Positions 57,311 through 64,000 of a stretch of DNA of 64,000 nt are shown here, in pieces (position 1 is the stretch's first letter; every line of letters begins with the position of its first letter). The notes below the pieces were generated by a model. The model saw nothing but the letters and a program-made list of their open reading frames with translations, was not told the DNA's origin and did no database searches. The stretch lies in the NCBI GenBank assembly GCA_046759385.1, contig JBHICC010000004.1, positions 1-64,000 on the forward strand. Reading direction: 5' to 3'. The DNA is from JBHICC01 sp046759385 (GTDB taxonomy: Bacteria > Pseudomonadota > Gammaproteobacteria > Acidiferrobacterales > SPGG2). Position numbers and translations under genes: made by a program.

Positions 57311-57909
57311 GCCGTCTGCGCATCGTTAAGTTGTTGAGCCATACGGTCGGACCGATCACACTAAGCATTAAGCCAAGTGAGTGCGTGTGTATCTCAGGAC
57401 CTTCGGGTGCGGGTAAGACGGTGTTGCTGCGTGCGGTTGCTGATCTCGATGATCACGACGGCAAGGTGTATCTCGACCGGACCGAATGCGTAAGCTTCAG
57501 TGGGCCTCAATGGCGACGGCGTGTCGGTCTTTTGCCAGCGGAAAGTGAATGGTGGGATGACAGGGTAGCGCCGCACTTTGACGGTATCGAAGATACCGCG
57601 CTTCAAGATCTAGGCCTTGACACCAAGATTCTCGACCGCGCAGTGACCCGTTTATCAACGGGTGAGCGTCAACGTCTGGCATTGTTGCGGCTACTCGCGC
57701 AGCGACCCAAGGTCTTATTGCTGGACGAGCCGACGGCTAGCCTCGATAGCAAGAATGTGCGTCGAGTCGAACGTTCAGTCGCCGCCTATCGCAAAGCGCA
57801 CAAAGCGCCAGTACTGTGGGTGAGTCACGATCTGCGTCAGATCAGGCGCGTTAGCACCCGTCATCTCCGTCTGCTCGATGGCGAGTTAAGCGAGGGTCAA
57901 ATGCGGTGA
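57307..57909 (+). CDS. FetA/YbbL-like ABC transporter ATPase
   Basis: 200-residue ABC ATPase. Walker A is SGPSGAGKTVLLRA, the signature is RLSTGERQRLALLRLLAQRP, Walker B is VLLLDEPTASLDSKNVRRVE, and the H-loop is VLWVSHDLRQIRRVS. Short single-domain ATPases of this type pair with FetB-like permeases in iron export. It starts at GTG 57307 overlapping the thioesterase stop, and overlaps the permease start by 4 bases. Confidence 0.93.
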   Translation: MSRLRIVKLLSHTVGPITLSIKPSECVCISGPSGAGKTVLLRAVADLDDHDGKVYLDRTECVSFSGPQWRRRVGLLPAESEWWDDRVAPHFDGIEDTALQDLGLDTKILDRAVTRLSTGERQRLALLRLLAQRPKVLLLDEPTASLDSKNVRRVERSVAAYRKAHKAPVLWVSHDLRQIRRVSTRHLRLLDGELSEGQMR

Positions 57910-58709
57910 GCGTCATTGCACTCAGTTCCCTGGACCTCGCCTTAGCAGCGCTCCTCGTCTTGGGTCTTGCAGCGCTGTCGTTCCCGATTGGCCTCGGCCT
58001 GAGTCAGCAGCTCTTAATCGCGGCGACGCGCACCGTCGTGCAGCTGTTGCTCATCGGGTTTGTTCTTAAAGCTTTGTTTGAAAATGTCAATCTGGTGTGG
58101 GTGACACTGATGGCATTCGTCATGTTAGCCGTCGCTGCACGCGAAGTGGTGGCCCGGCAGAAACGCCGGCTCGCTGGCTGGTGGAGCTTCGGCATAGGCG
58201 GCGTGTCGATGTTTCTGTCGACTTTCGCCATAACGATCCTGGCACTGGTCGTCATTATCGGCCCCGAGCCTTGGTATCAGCCGCAATATGCGATTCCGCT
58301 ACTAGGCATGGTGCTTGGCAATACCATGACCGGCATCGCGCTCGCGCTTGATCGCTTGACTGAGGCTGCATGGCAGCAACGCGCGATCATAGAGGCCCGT
58401 TTAATGCTCGGCCACACTTGGCAGCAAGCGATCGACAACGTTCGGCGTGACAGCATGCGCAGTGGACTGATACCTATGATCAACGCGATGGCCGCCGCGG
58501 GTCTGGTTAGCCTGCCGGGAATGATGACTGGTCAGATTCTAGCCGGTAGTCCTCCACTTGAAGCGGTCAAGTATCAGATCCTGATCATGTTTATGATTGC
58601 GAGCGGTACCGGCTTCGGTACACTGATGACGGTCCGGGTGGCAGCGTGGCGACTGTTCGATGAACGTGAGCGACTGCGACTTGAGCGCTTGAAAGGTAGA
58701 AAGGCATAG
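57906..58709 (+). CDS. FetB/YbbM-like ABC transporter permease
   Basis: 267-residue membrane protein with about seven helices of the UPF0014 family (FetB). IGLGLSQQLLIAATRTVVQL, GFVLKALFENVNLVWVTLMA, ARQKRRLAGWWSFGIGGVS, GMVLGNTMTGIALALDRLTE and ALVSLPGMMTG-like AGLVSLPGMMTGQILAGSPP are the signatures. With the ATPase it would export iron or relieve oxidative stress, as in E. coli FetAB. It starts at GTG 57906 and ends 6 bases before pcm. Confidence 0.93.
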   Translation: MSVIALSSLDLALAALLVLGLAALSFPIGLGLSQQLLIAATRTVVQLLLIGFVLKALFENVNLVWVTLMAFVMLAVAAREVVARQKRRLAGWWSFGIGGVSMFLSTFAITILALVVIIGPEPWYQPQYAIPLLGMVLGNTMTGIALALDRLTEAAWQQRAIIEARLMLGHTWQQAIDNVRRDSMRSGLIPMINAMAAAGLVSLPGMMTGQILAGSPPLEAVKYQILIMFMIASGTGFGTLMTVRVAAWRLFDERERLRLERLKGRKA

Positions 58710-58715
58710 CCCGCT

Positions 58716-59384
58716 ATGAGAGGGCACGCAATGAAAGAGCGCGACCGAATGGTGCGTGAAATTGAAGCGGAGACCAGAAGCACAAGCCGATGGATTGGCA
58801 AGAAGGCGCTTGATAAACGCGTCATGGCGGCAATTGGCAGTGTGCCCCGCCATGAGTTCGTGCCGTCAGACGTCGTCACCGTCGCCTATCGCAACGAACC
58901 TCTACCCATTGGTTTCGGTCAAACCATCTCCCAGCCCTACATTGTCGCGTTGATGACCGATCTTCTACGACCGGACGAGCAGGACATTGTGCTTGAAGTC
59001 GGTACCGGATGCGGTTACCAGACGGCGGTGCTGGGCGAGTTGTTCAAACAGGTCTATACGGTGGAAGTAGTAAAAGAGCTTGGTGAACAAGCACAAACAC
59101 GGCTGACACGCCAAGGGTACGATAATGTCAAGTTCAAAATCGGTGACGGTTATTACGGTTGGAGGGAGCACGCACCATACGATGCGATCATCGTGACCGC
59201 AGCAGCGCGCAACATTCCGGATTCATTGATTGAGCAATTAAGGCCCGGCGGCAGAATGGCGATTCCGGTTGGTACGCCGAATGCGGGTCAGACCTTGATG
59301 CAGGTGGAGAAAGACAAAGCCGGTAACTTACATAGCAAGGACATTCTTCCGGTCGCCTTTGTGCCGATTACTGGGAGACACTGA
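58716..59384 (+). CDS. pcm: Protein-L-isoaspartate O-methyltransferase
   Basis: 222 residues, ATG at 58716 close behind fetB. It repairs damaged isoaspartyl residues by methylation with SAM. The SAM motif is VLEVGTGCGYQTAVLGEL, then GDGYYGWREHAPYDAIIVTA and LRPGGRMAIPVG. The N-terminus PRHEFVPSDVVTVAYRNEPL and PIGFGQTISQPYIVALMTDL are specific to Pcm. A longer N-terminal tail before MVREIEAE may mean a start at MKERDR (58731). Confidence 0.94.
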   Translation: MRGHAMKERDRMVREIEAETRSTSRWIGKKALDKRVMAAIGSVPRHEFVPSDVVTVAYRNEPLPIGFGQTISQPYIVALMTDLLRPDEQDIVLEVGTGCGYQTAVLGELFKQVYTVEVVKELGEQAQTRLTRQGYDNVKFKIGDGYYGWREHAPYDAIIVTAAARNIPDSLIEQLRPGGRMAIPVGTPNAGQTLMQVEKDKAGNLHSKDILPVAFVPITGRH

Positions 59385-59386
59385 AC

Positions 59387-59472
59387 CTAAGGACTAAGGG
59401 CTCAGGACTTGGAACTAAGGTTCACGCGGAAAGCCAGGCCCTTAAGACTAAGCCCTTAGCCCATAGTCCGTA
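59387..59472. repeat. Heptamer interrupted inverted repeat, CTAAGGG type
   Basis: Left arm 59387-59421 is five 7-bp units: CTAAGGA, CTAAGGG, CTCAGGA, CTTGGAA, CTAAGGT. The right arm 59438-59472 is GCCCTTA, AGACTAA, GCCCTTA, GCCCATA, GTCCGTA. The left arm starts 2 bases after the pcm stop, and the element occupies most of the space before the oxoprolinase gene. Confidence 0.85.
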
Positions 59473-59499
59473 CACCCCCGTGACCCTTGACAAGCTCAA

Positions 59500-62400
59500 A
59501 TGAACACGCATCAACTCCGATGGCAGTTCTGGATTGATCGTGGTGGCACGTTCACCGATGTCGTCGCGCGCCGACCAGACGGCGCACTTATTACACACAA
59601 GCTCTTGTCGGACAATCCGGAGCGTTATGCGGACGCGGCGCTGCAGGGCATACGTGATGTGCTCGACATCTCGATCAGTGCGGCATTCCCGGCCGACTCG
59701 ATCGAGTCGGTCAAAATGGGCACGACGGTGGCGACGAATGCGTTGCTCGAGCGCAAGGGGGAGCGAACCGTGCTCGTAATCACACGGGGGTTCCGCGATG
59801 TGCTGCGTATCGGCTACCAGAATCGGCCTAAGATCTTTGCCCAGTGCATTGAGCTTCCCGAGCTGCTTTACGAGCGGGTAGTGGAGATAAGTGAGCGCTA
59901 TGCTGCCGACGGTAAAGAGCTCGTCGCCATCGACCTGGACGGCGCACGCACTGCGCTGCGGGCAGCTTATAACGAAGGGATCGATTCGGTTGCGATCGTT
60001 TTAATGCATAGCTATCGCTATCCTGGCCATGAGCAGAAAATTGTGAGTCTCGCGCGCGAGATTGGGTTCAGTCAGGTTTCCGCTTCACACGAAGTCAGTC
60101 CCCTTATGAAGATCGTTGGCCGCGGCGATACCACCGTAGTTGACGCTTATCTTTCGCCACTCTTGCGCCGTTACGTCGATAACATCGCCGCGCAGCTTGG
60201 TCACACGCAACTCCTGTTCATGCAATCGAACGGCGGCTTGGTAGACGCGCGTTTGTTTCAAGGCAAAAACAGTATCCTGTCTGGTCCAGCGGCCGGTGTT
60301 GTCGGGGCGGTATGTACCAGCGCGGCCGCGGGGTTTAGCAAGATCATCGGTTTCGATATGGGCGGCACCTCGACAGATGTTTCTCATTACGATGGTGACT
60401 ACGAACGCACTTTCGAAAGCGAGGTCGCGGGTGTTCGCATGCGTGCTCCCATGATGTACATCCACACGGTAGCGGCGGGAGGCGGTTCGATCCTTAAGTT
60501 TGATGGCAGTCGCTATCGCGTTGGCCCAGAGTCCGCTGGCGCTAATCCTGGGCCCGCTTGTTATCGGCGCGGCGGACCGCTGACGGTGACGGATTGCAAC
60601 GTCATGGTCGGCAAGATCGCACCCCGTTACTTCCCACACGTTTTCGGAGCCGCGGGGGATCTGCCGCTGAATAGCGAGATTGTGCAAGAAAGGTTTTTTG
60701 AGCTAGCGGCCAAGATCACAGCAGCGACCGGTGATACACGTACACCACAACAAGTAGCCCATGGCTTTCTTGAAATCGCCGTCGATAATATGGCAACTGC
60801 AATCCGCAAGATCTCGGTGCAGCGTGGCTACGATGTGTCTGAGTATGCGTTGTGTTGTTTCGGTGGCGCTGGTCCACAACACGCGTGCCTGGTCGCGGAT
60901 GCGCTCAGCATCTCCCGTGTGTTGATTCATCCTTATGCTGGTGTGCTCTCTGCTTATGGCATGGGGTTGGCAGACCGACGCTTGATGCGTGAGCAGGCAG
61001 TCGAGGCAAGACTAGCGGCGGGTCTCGCTCCCGAGCTTGAGCGCGTGTTGTCCCGCCTCGAGTCGCGGGGACGCGCAGAAATGCGGCAACAGGGGGTCAC
61101 CGATGGGAATATATCCGTGGTCCGTAAACTACACGTACGCTACGAAGGTACCGATACCGCGTTGGTTATCGATTATGGAACGACCGACGCGATCTACGCT
61201 AGCTTCGAATTGGCGCATCGTCAGCGGTTCGGATTCATCCAACCGGGTAAGTCACTGGTGGTAGAGGCAGCCTCGGTAGAGGTCGTCGGCGCGGGCGATG
61301 TCGTTGAAGACCTTGCGGGCAAGGCGGGTCGTGCCCACAGAGATCCAGGCGACCCATTGGCCGAGCCGGTTGCGCGGGTCACTATGTACACCGCCAACGC
61401 GGCACGGGATGGTGAACAGTCGTTCGACACGCCCGTTTTCGACAGAACACAGCTCTCAATCGGCGCGCGCTTGGGAGGCCCGGCGATCCTCATCGAAGAT
61501 AACAGCACGATCGTTGTTGAGCCGGGCTGGTGTGCGGAGCTAAGCGAGCGCAATCATGTGATCCTAACTCGGATGACAGCGCTTGCGCGCAGTGCTGCCA
61601 TTGGTACCGAGGTCGATCCCGTGCGACTGGAGATCTTTAACAATCTGTTTATGTCGATCGCGGAGCAGATGGGCACGACCTTGCAGAAGACCGCGCACTC
61701 GGTGAACATGAAGGAGCGCCTTGATTTCTCATGTGCGATCTTCGATGCACAAGGTCAACTCGTCGCTAATGCACCGCATATCCCGGTGCACTTGGGTTCG
61801 ATGGGCGAAAGTGTGCAAAGTGTTATCAAGCACTGTGCGCATGAAATGAAGCCGGGCGATGCTTACGTACTGAATGCGCCTTACAACGGCGGCACGCATC
61901 TGCCGGATGTTACCGTTATAACTCCCGTATTCGATAGCGTCGGGAAAGAAATCCTTTTGTATGTTGGGTCGCGCGGACATCACGCGGACATCGGCGGCAT
62001 CACCCCGGGTTCGATGCCGCCCGACAGTGTTTCTATCGAACAGGAAGGCTTGGTGTTCGACAACTTCAAGCTCGTGGACGTCGGCGACTTCCGTGAGCAG
62101 CCATTGCGGGAATTGCTAACGTCAGGAAAATATCCCGCGCGCAATCCTGATCAGAACGTGGCGGATCTCAAGGCACAGATCGCCGCTAACGAAACTGGTG
62201 TGCAGGGACTGCGTAAGATGATCCAACACTTTGGACTACCAACGGTGCATGCATTTATGCAGCACGTTCAGGACAACGCTACAGAGTCAGTGCGCCGCGT
62301 GATCGATGTGCTGAGAGACGGGAGCTTTACTTACCGGTTGGATGACGGCAGCGCTGTGCACGTCGAGATCACCATCGATAAATCTGCACGACGGGCGCGT

Positions 62401-63150
62401 ATCGATTTCACTGACACCTCACCGCAACAGCCAAGTAACTTCAACGCCCCGGCTGCCGTGTGCAAAGCTGCAGTGCTTTACGTATTTCGCACCTTGGTCG
62501 ACGATGATATACCGTTGAACGCAGGCTGCCTGATCCCGCTCGAAATCATCATACCCAAGGGTAGTTTGCTTAACCCCGAGTATCCCGCGGCAGTCGTGGC
62601 GGGGAATGTGGAGACCTCGCAGGTCGTCGTTGACACGCTCTACGGGGCGCTCGGTGTGGTGGCCGCCGCGCAGGGCACGATGAACAACTTCACCTTCGGC
62701 AACGAACGCTGGCAATACTACGAGACCATCTGCGGGGGGTCAGGTGCCGGACCGGATTTTGATGGTACGGATGCAGTGCACACTCACATGACGAACTCGC
62801 GCATTACTGACCCAGAGGTCCTTGAGTGGCGTTTCCCAGTTGTGCTGGAAGGCTTCGAGATTCGCGGGCACAGCGGCGGGGCCGGAGTGCGGCATGGCGG
62901 CGATGGCGCCATCCGCCGCATTCGTTTTCTCGAACCCATGACAGCGGCGATTCTTTCCAACAGACGCGTCGTAGCGCCATTCGGTCTTGCTGGCGGTGAG
63001 CCCGGTGCTGCGGGTCGCAACTGGGTCGAGCGTGCAGACGGCAGCACGGTGCAACTCGAGGGCCGCGATCAGATTGACATGAAGACTGGCGATGTGTTTG
63101 TTATTGCTACGCCCGGAGGCGGCGGTTACGGATCGATATCTAGGACCTGA
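59500..63150 (+). CDS. Hydantoinase/5-oxoprolinase family protein (HyuA-HyuB fusion)
   Basis: 1216-residue ATP-dependent amidohydrolase of the 5-oxoprolinase type. Residues about 1-690 are the HyuA half: WIDRGGTFTDVVARRPDG, GTTVATNALLERKG, GFDMGGTSTDVSHYDGDYE and CCFGGAGPQHACLVADAL. Residues about 700-1216 are the HyuB half: EIFNNLFMSIAEQMGTTLQK, MKERLDFSCAIFDAQGQLVA, NAPYNGGTHLPDVTVITPVF and YVGSRGHHADIGGITPGSMP, ending FVIATPGGGGYG. Fusion in this order is that of eukaryote-like 5-oxoprolinase; many bacteria have the halves separate. The substrate may be 5-oxoproline or a hydantoin. It follows a heptamer element and starts at ATG 59500 without a strong ribosome-binding site. Confidence 0.93.
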   Translation: MNTHQLRWQFWIDRGGTFTDVVARRPDGALITHKLLSDNPERYADAALQGIRDVLDISISAAFPADSIESVKMGTTVATNALLERKGERTVLVITRGFRDVLRIGYQNRPKIFAQCIELPELLYERVVEISERYAADGKELVAIDLDGARTALRAAYNEGIDSVAIVLMHSYRYPGHEQKIVSLAREIGFSQVSASHEVSPLMKIVGRGDTTVVDAYLSPLLRRYVDNIAAQLGHTQLLFMQSNGGLVDARLFQGKNSILSGPAAGVVGAVCTSAAAGFSKIIGFDMGGTSTDVSHYDGDYERTFESEVAGVRMRAPMMYIHTVAAGGGSILKFDGSRYRVGPESAGANPGPACYRRGGPLTVTDCNVMVGKIAPRYFPHVFGAAGDLPLNSEIVQERFFELAAKITAATGDTRTPQQVAHGFLEIAVDNMATAIRKISVQRGYDVSEYALCCFGGAGPQHACLVADALSISRVLIHPYAGVLSAYGMGLADRRLMREQAVEARLAAGLAPELERVLSRLESRGRAEMRQQGVTDGNISVVRKLHVRYEGTDTALVIDYGTTDAIYASFELAHRQRFGFIQPGKSLVVEAASVEVVGAGDVVEDLAGKAGRAHRDPGDPLAEPVARVTMYTANAARDGEQSFDTPVFDRTQLSIGARLGGPAILIEDNSTIVVEPGWCAELSERNHVILTRMTALARSAAIGTEVDPVRLEIFNNLFMSIAEQMGTTLQKTAHSVNMKERLDFSCAIFDAQGQLVANAPHIPVHLGSMGESVQSVIKHCAHEMKPGDAYVLNAPYNGGTHLPDVTVITPVFDSVGKEILLYVGSRGHHADIGGITPGSMPPDSVSIEQEGLVFDNFKLVDVGDFREQPLRELLTSGKYPARNPDQNVADLKAQIAANETGVQGLRKMIQHFGLPTVHAFMQHVQDNATESVRRVIDVLRDGSFTYRLDDGSAVHVEITIDKSARRARIDFTDTSPQQPSNFNAPAAVCKAAVLYVFRTLVDDDIPLNAGCLIPLEIIIPKGSLLNPEYPAAVVAGNVETSQVVVDTLYGALGVVAAAQGTMNNFTFGNERWQYYETICGGSGAGPDFDGTDAVHTHMTNSRITDPEVLEWRFPVVLEGFEIRGHSGGAGVRHGGDGAIRRIRFLEPMTAAILSNRRVVAPFGLAGGEPGAAGRNWVERADGSTVQLEGRDQIDMKTGDVFVIATPGGGGYGSISRT

Positions 63151-63210
63151 CCCGGCGCCAGCCTCCAAGCATTGCTTAGCGTATTCGAACTGAATGAAAT
63201 TGGTTTGATG

Positions 63211-63236
63211 AAAAAAACCCATCCGTGGGCGATGGC
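63211..63236 (-). terminator. Intrinsic terminator of the HU gene
   Basis: On the minus strand CCATC, a GCCCACG loop and GATGG form a hairpin directly followed by GTTTTTTT. It lies about 30 bases after the HU stop and is oriented to end that transcript. Confidence 0.7.
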
Positions 63237-63263
63237 TTTGTTATTGTATTGAAGCGATAGTGA

Positions 63264-63572
63264 TCAGACCATCTCCTTAAGACCTTTCAACGGTTGAACC
63301 TTAACAACGTTGCGCGCTGGCTTGGCCTTAAAAGTCGTTTCTTCTTTTGTAAACGGATTAATACCTCTGCGTTCGGGCACTGCGGCTTTGTGTACACGCT
63401 TTATCTTCATGAGGCCCGGGACATTGAACATACCCGGACCCCTTTTTAGATCGCGTTCGATGAGCTCGGCGAGCGCATCGAACACCGCACCGATCTCCTT
63501 CTTCTTAAGATTGGTGCGCTCAGCAATGTAGGAATAGACTTCCGACTTCGTTGAGGGTTTTGTCGTTGCCAT
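63264..63572 (-). CDS. HU-family DNA-binding protein
   Basis: 102-residue histone-like protein. ATG at 63572 follows AGGAGCGATAG. The N-terminal helices EVYSYIAERTNLKKKEIGAV and FDALAELIERDLKRG, then the DNA-binding arm GLMKIKRVHKAAVPERRGIN and PFTKEETTFKAKPARNVVKV (the GxNPxT-type arm reads GINPFT), fit the HU/IHF fold. A short basic leader (MATTKPSTK) precedes the core. It is monocistronic with a terminator behind it. Confidence 0.93.
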   Translation of the reverse strand: MATTKPSTKSEVYSYIAERTNLKKKEIGAVFDALAELIERDLKRGPGMFNVPGLMKIKRVHKAAVPERRGINPFTKEETTFKAKPARNVVKVQPLKGLKEMV

Positions 63573-64000
63573 CTATCGCTCCTAAGGGGATTACGGTTAG
63601 TTTTTAGGGAATGATACGGGCGGCCATAAATTAGCACAGTCCGGCGTGACGGGGGTAGCGTTTTTAAGTCGTTTGCCGAGTTTTTTTGCTGGCGAGGTGC
63701 GAGGGTGATCGGTACACCACCGGCTCTACGATGCCATGGCATACTGCGACATGCTCACAAGAAGATTAGCAACGCTTACTAATTTGTTAATTTACAATCT
63801 GTTTCACACCGTCAGGCATGGGTCGGGTGGAAGTTGGATCGCAGCAAGCCCGGTGTGTCGCCGCAACGTCATCAGACGGTTCCCGCGGAGGCCACCCTCC
63901 TGATCGATCACAAACAATTTTCTTTTCCAAACCGAGACTTCGATGCAACTGATCTCGCCTGCACCCTATGGATGGAGGTCCGCCGGGCCAGTAGGCGAGA
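63573..64000. other. 428-bp region without a supported gene
   Basis: Apart from the HU ribosome-binding site at its left end, no convincing gene is seen. Positions 63780-63800 are A/T-rich (GTTAATTTACAATC) and could be a promoter pointing right. From 63810 the DNA is G/C-rich with small complementary blocks (CGCC/GGCG near 63985, GGTGG/CCACC at about 63826 and 63890). An ATG at 63943 opens a frame that runs off the end without known motifs. Confidence 0.4.

Noticed and set aside
63800..64000. Riboswitch (cobalamin, TPP or other) at the right edge
   Set aside because: The region is G/C-rich and partly foldable, but no consensus box of a known riboswitch could be matched and the downstream gene is outside the window.

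Overview
The window looks like chromosomal DNA of a gammaproteobacterium of moderate GC content (a betaproteobacterium is the main alternative). Evidence is the LiuR-type MerR regulator with its operators, DUF2889 and DUF2959 proteins, TolQ/ExbD motor genes, ETF-ubiquinone oxidoreductase and the HU-family protein. No tRNA, rRNA, insertion sequence, phage gene or CRISPR array was seen. Genes are dense, in short operons on both strands, and many are translationally coupled by 1-14 nt overlaps.

The dominant theme is catabolism of fatty, branched-chain and other organic acids as CoA thioesters. Positions 1-11989 hold acyl-CoA dehydrogenase, enoyl-CoA hydratase, ETF-QO, a type-2 3-hydroxyacyl-CoA dehydrogenase-like SDR, hotdog thioesterases, two HCCA-isomerase-like DsbA proteins and an acyl-CoA synthetase. 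Positions 12088-19096 hold a LiuR-type unit: thioesterase, isovaleryl-CoA dehydrogenase, DUF1272 protein and thiolase on the minus strand behind liuR, and a fused B12-dependent isobutyryl-CoA mutase (icmF) divergent from it. The perfect 16-bp palindrome ACGTTTACGTAAACGT occurs before the thioesterase operon, in the liuR/icmF intergenic region, and before the distant DUF2889 gene. A related, degenerate site also lies in the liuR/icmF region.

Positions 19283-27228 are a mixed housekeeping and accessory stretch: PH-domain and DUF2959 envelope proteins, acetyltransferases, an enolase-superfamily dehydratase with a 2-keto-4-pentenoate hydratase-like partner, NnrU, small membrane proteins, an alpha/beta hydrolase and a ComB-like phosphatase. 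Positions 27328-35889 form an eight-gene minus-strand cluster: three TPR envelope proteins, a small secreted protein, one TolQ/ExbB, two ExbD/TolR and an AgmX/PglI C-terminal protein. Its composition resembles the Agl/Glt energised envelope machinery. One ExbD has Asn where the proton-path Asp is expected.

Positions 36117-41242 return to acyl-CoA metabolism (synthetase, DUF6285, APH-type kinase and acyl-CoA dehydrogenase, SDR). Positions 41271-43536 hold a cobalamin-binding-type receptor protein, a PP-loop ATPase and a Fe-S protein. Positions 44252-52661 form one long plus-strand unit: long-chain acyl-CoA synthetase, a complete Liv-type ABC importer and a PaaK-like protein. The rest carries a CoA-binding protein, MetY, another acyl-CoA synthetase, HinT, a thioesterase, FetAB, Pcm, a fused 5-oxoprolinase/hydantoinase and HU.

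Four intergenic regions carry long interrupted inverted repeats built of degenerate 7-bp units. Each has a different unit sequence but the same architecture, and two of them supply the stop codon of the upstream gene. These, the Agl/Glt-like cluster and the LiuR/IcmF unit are the most interesting parts of the window.
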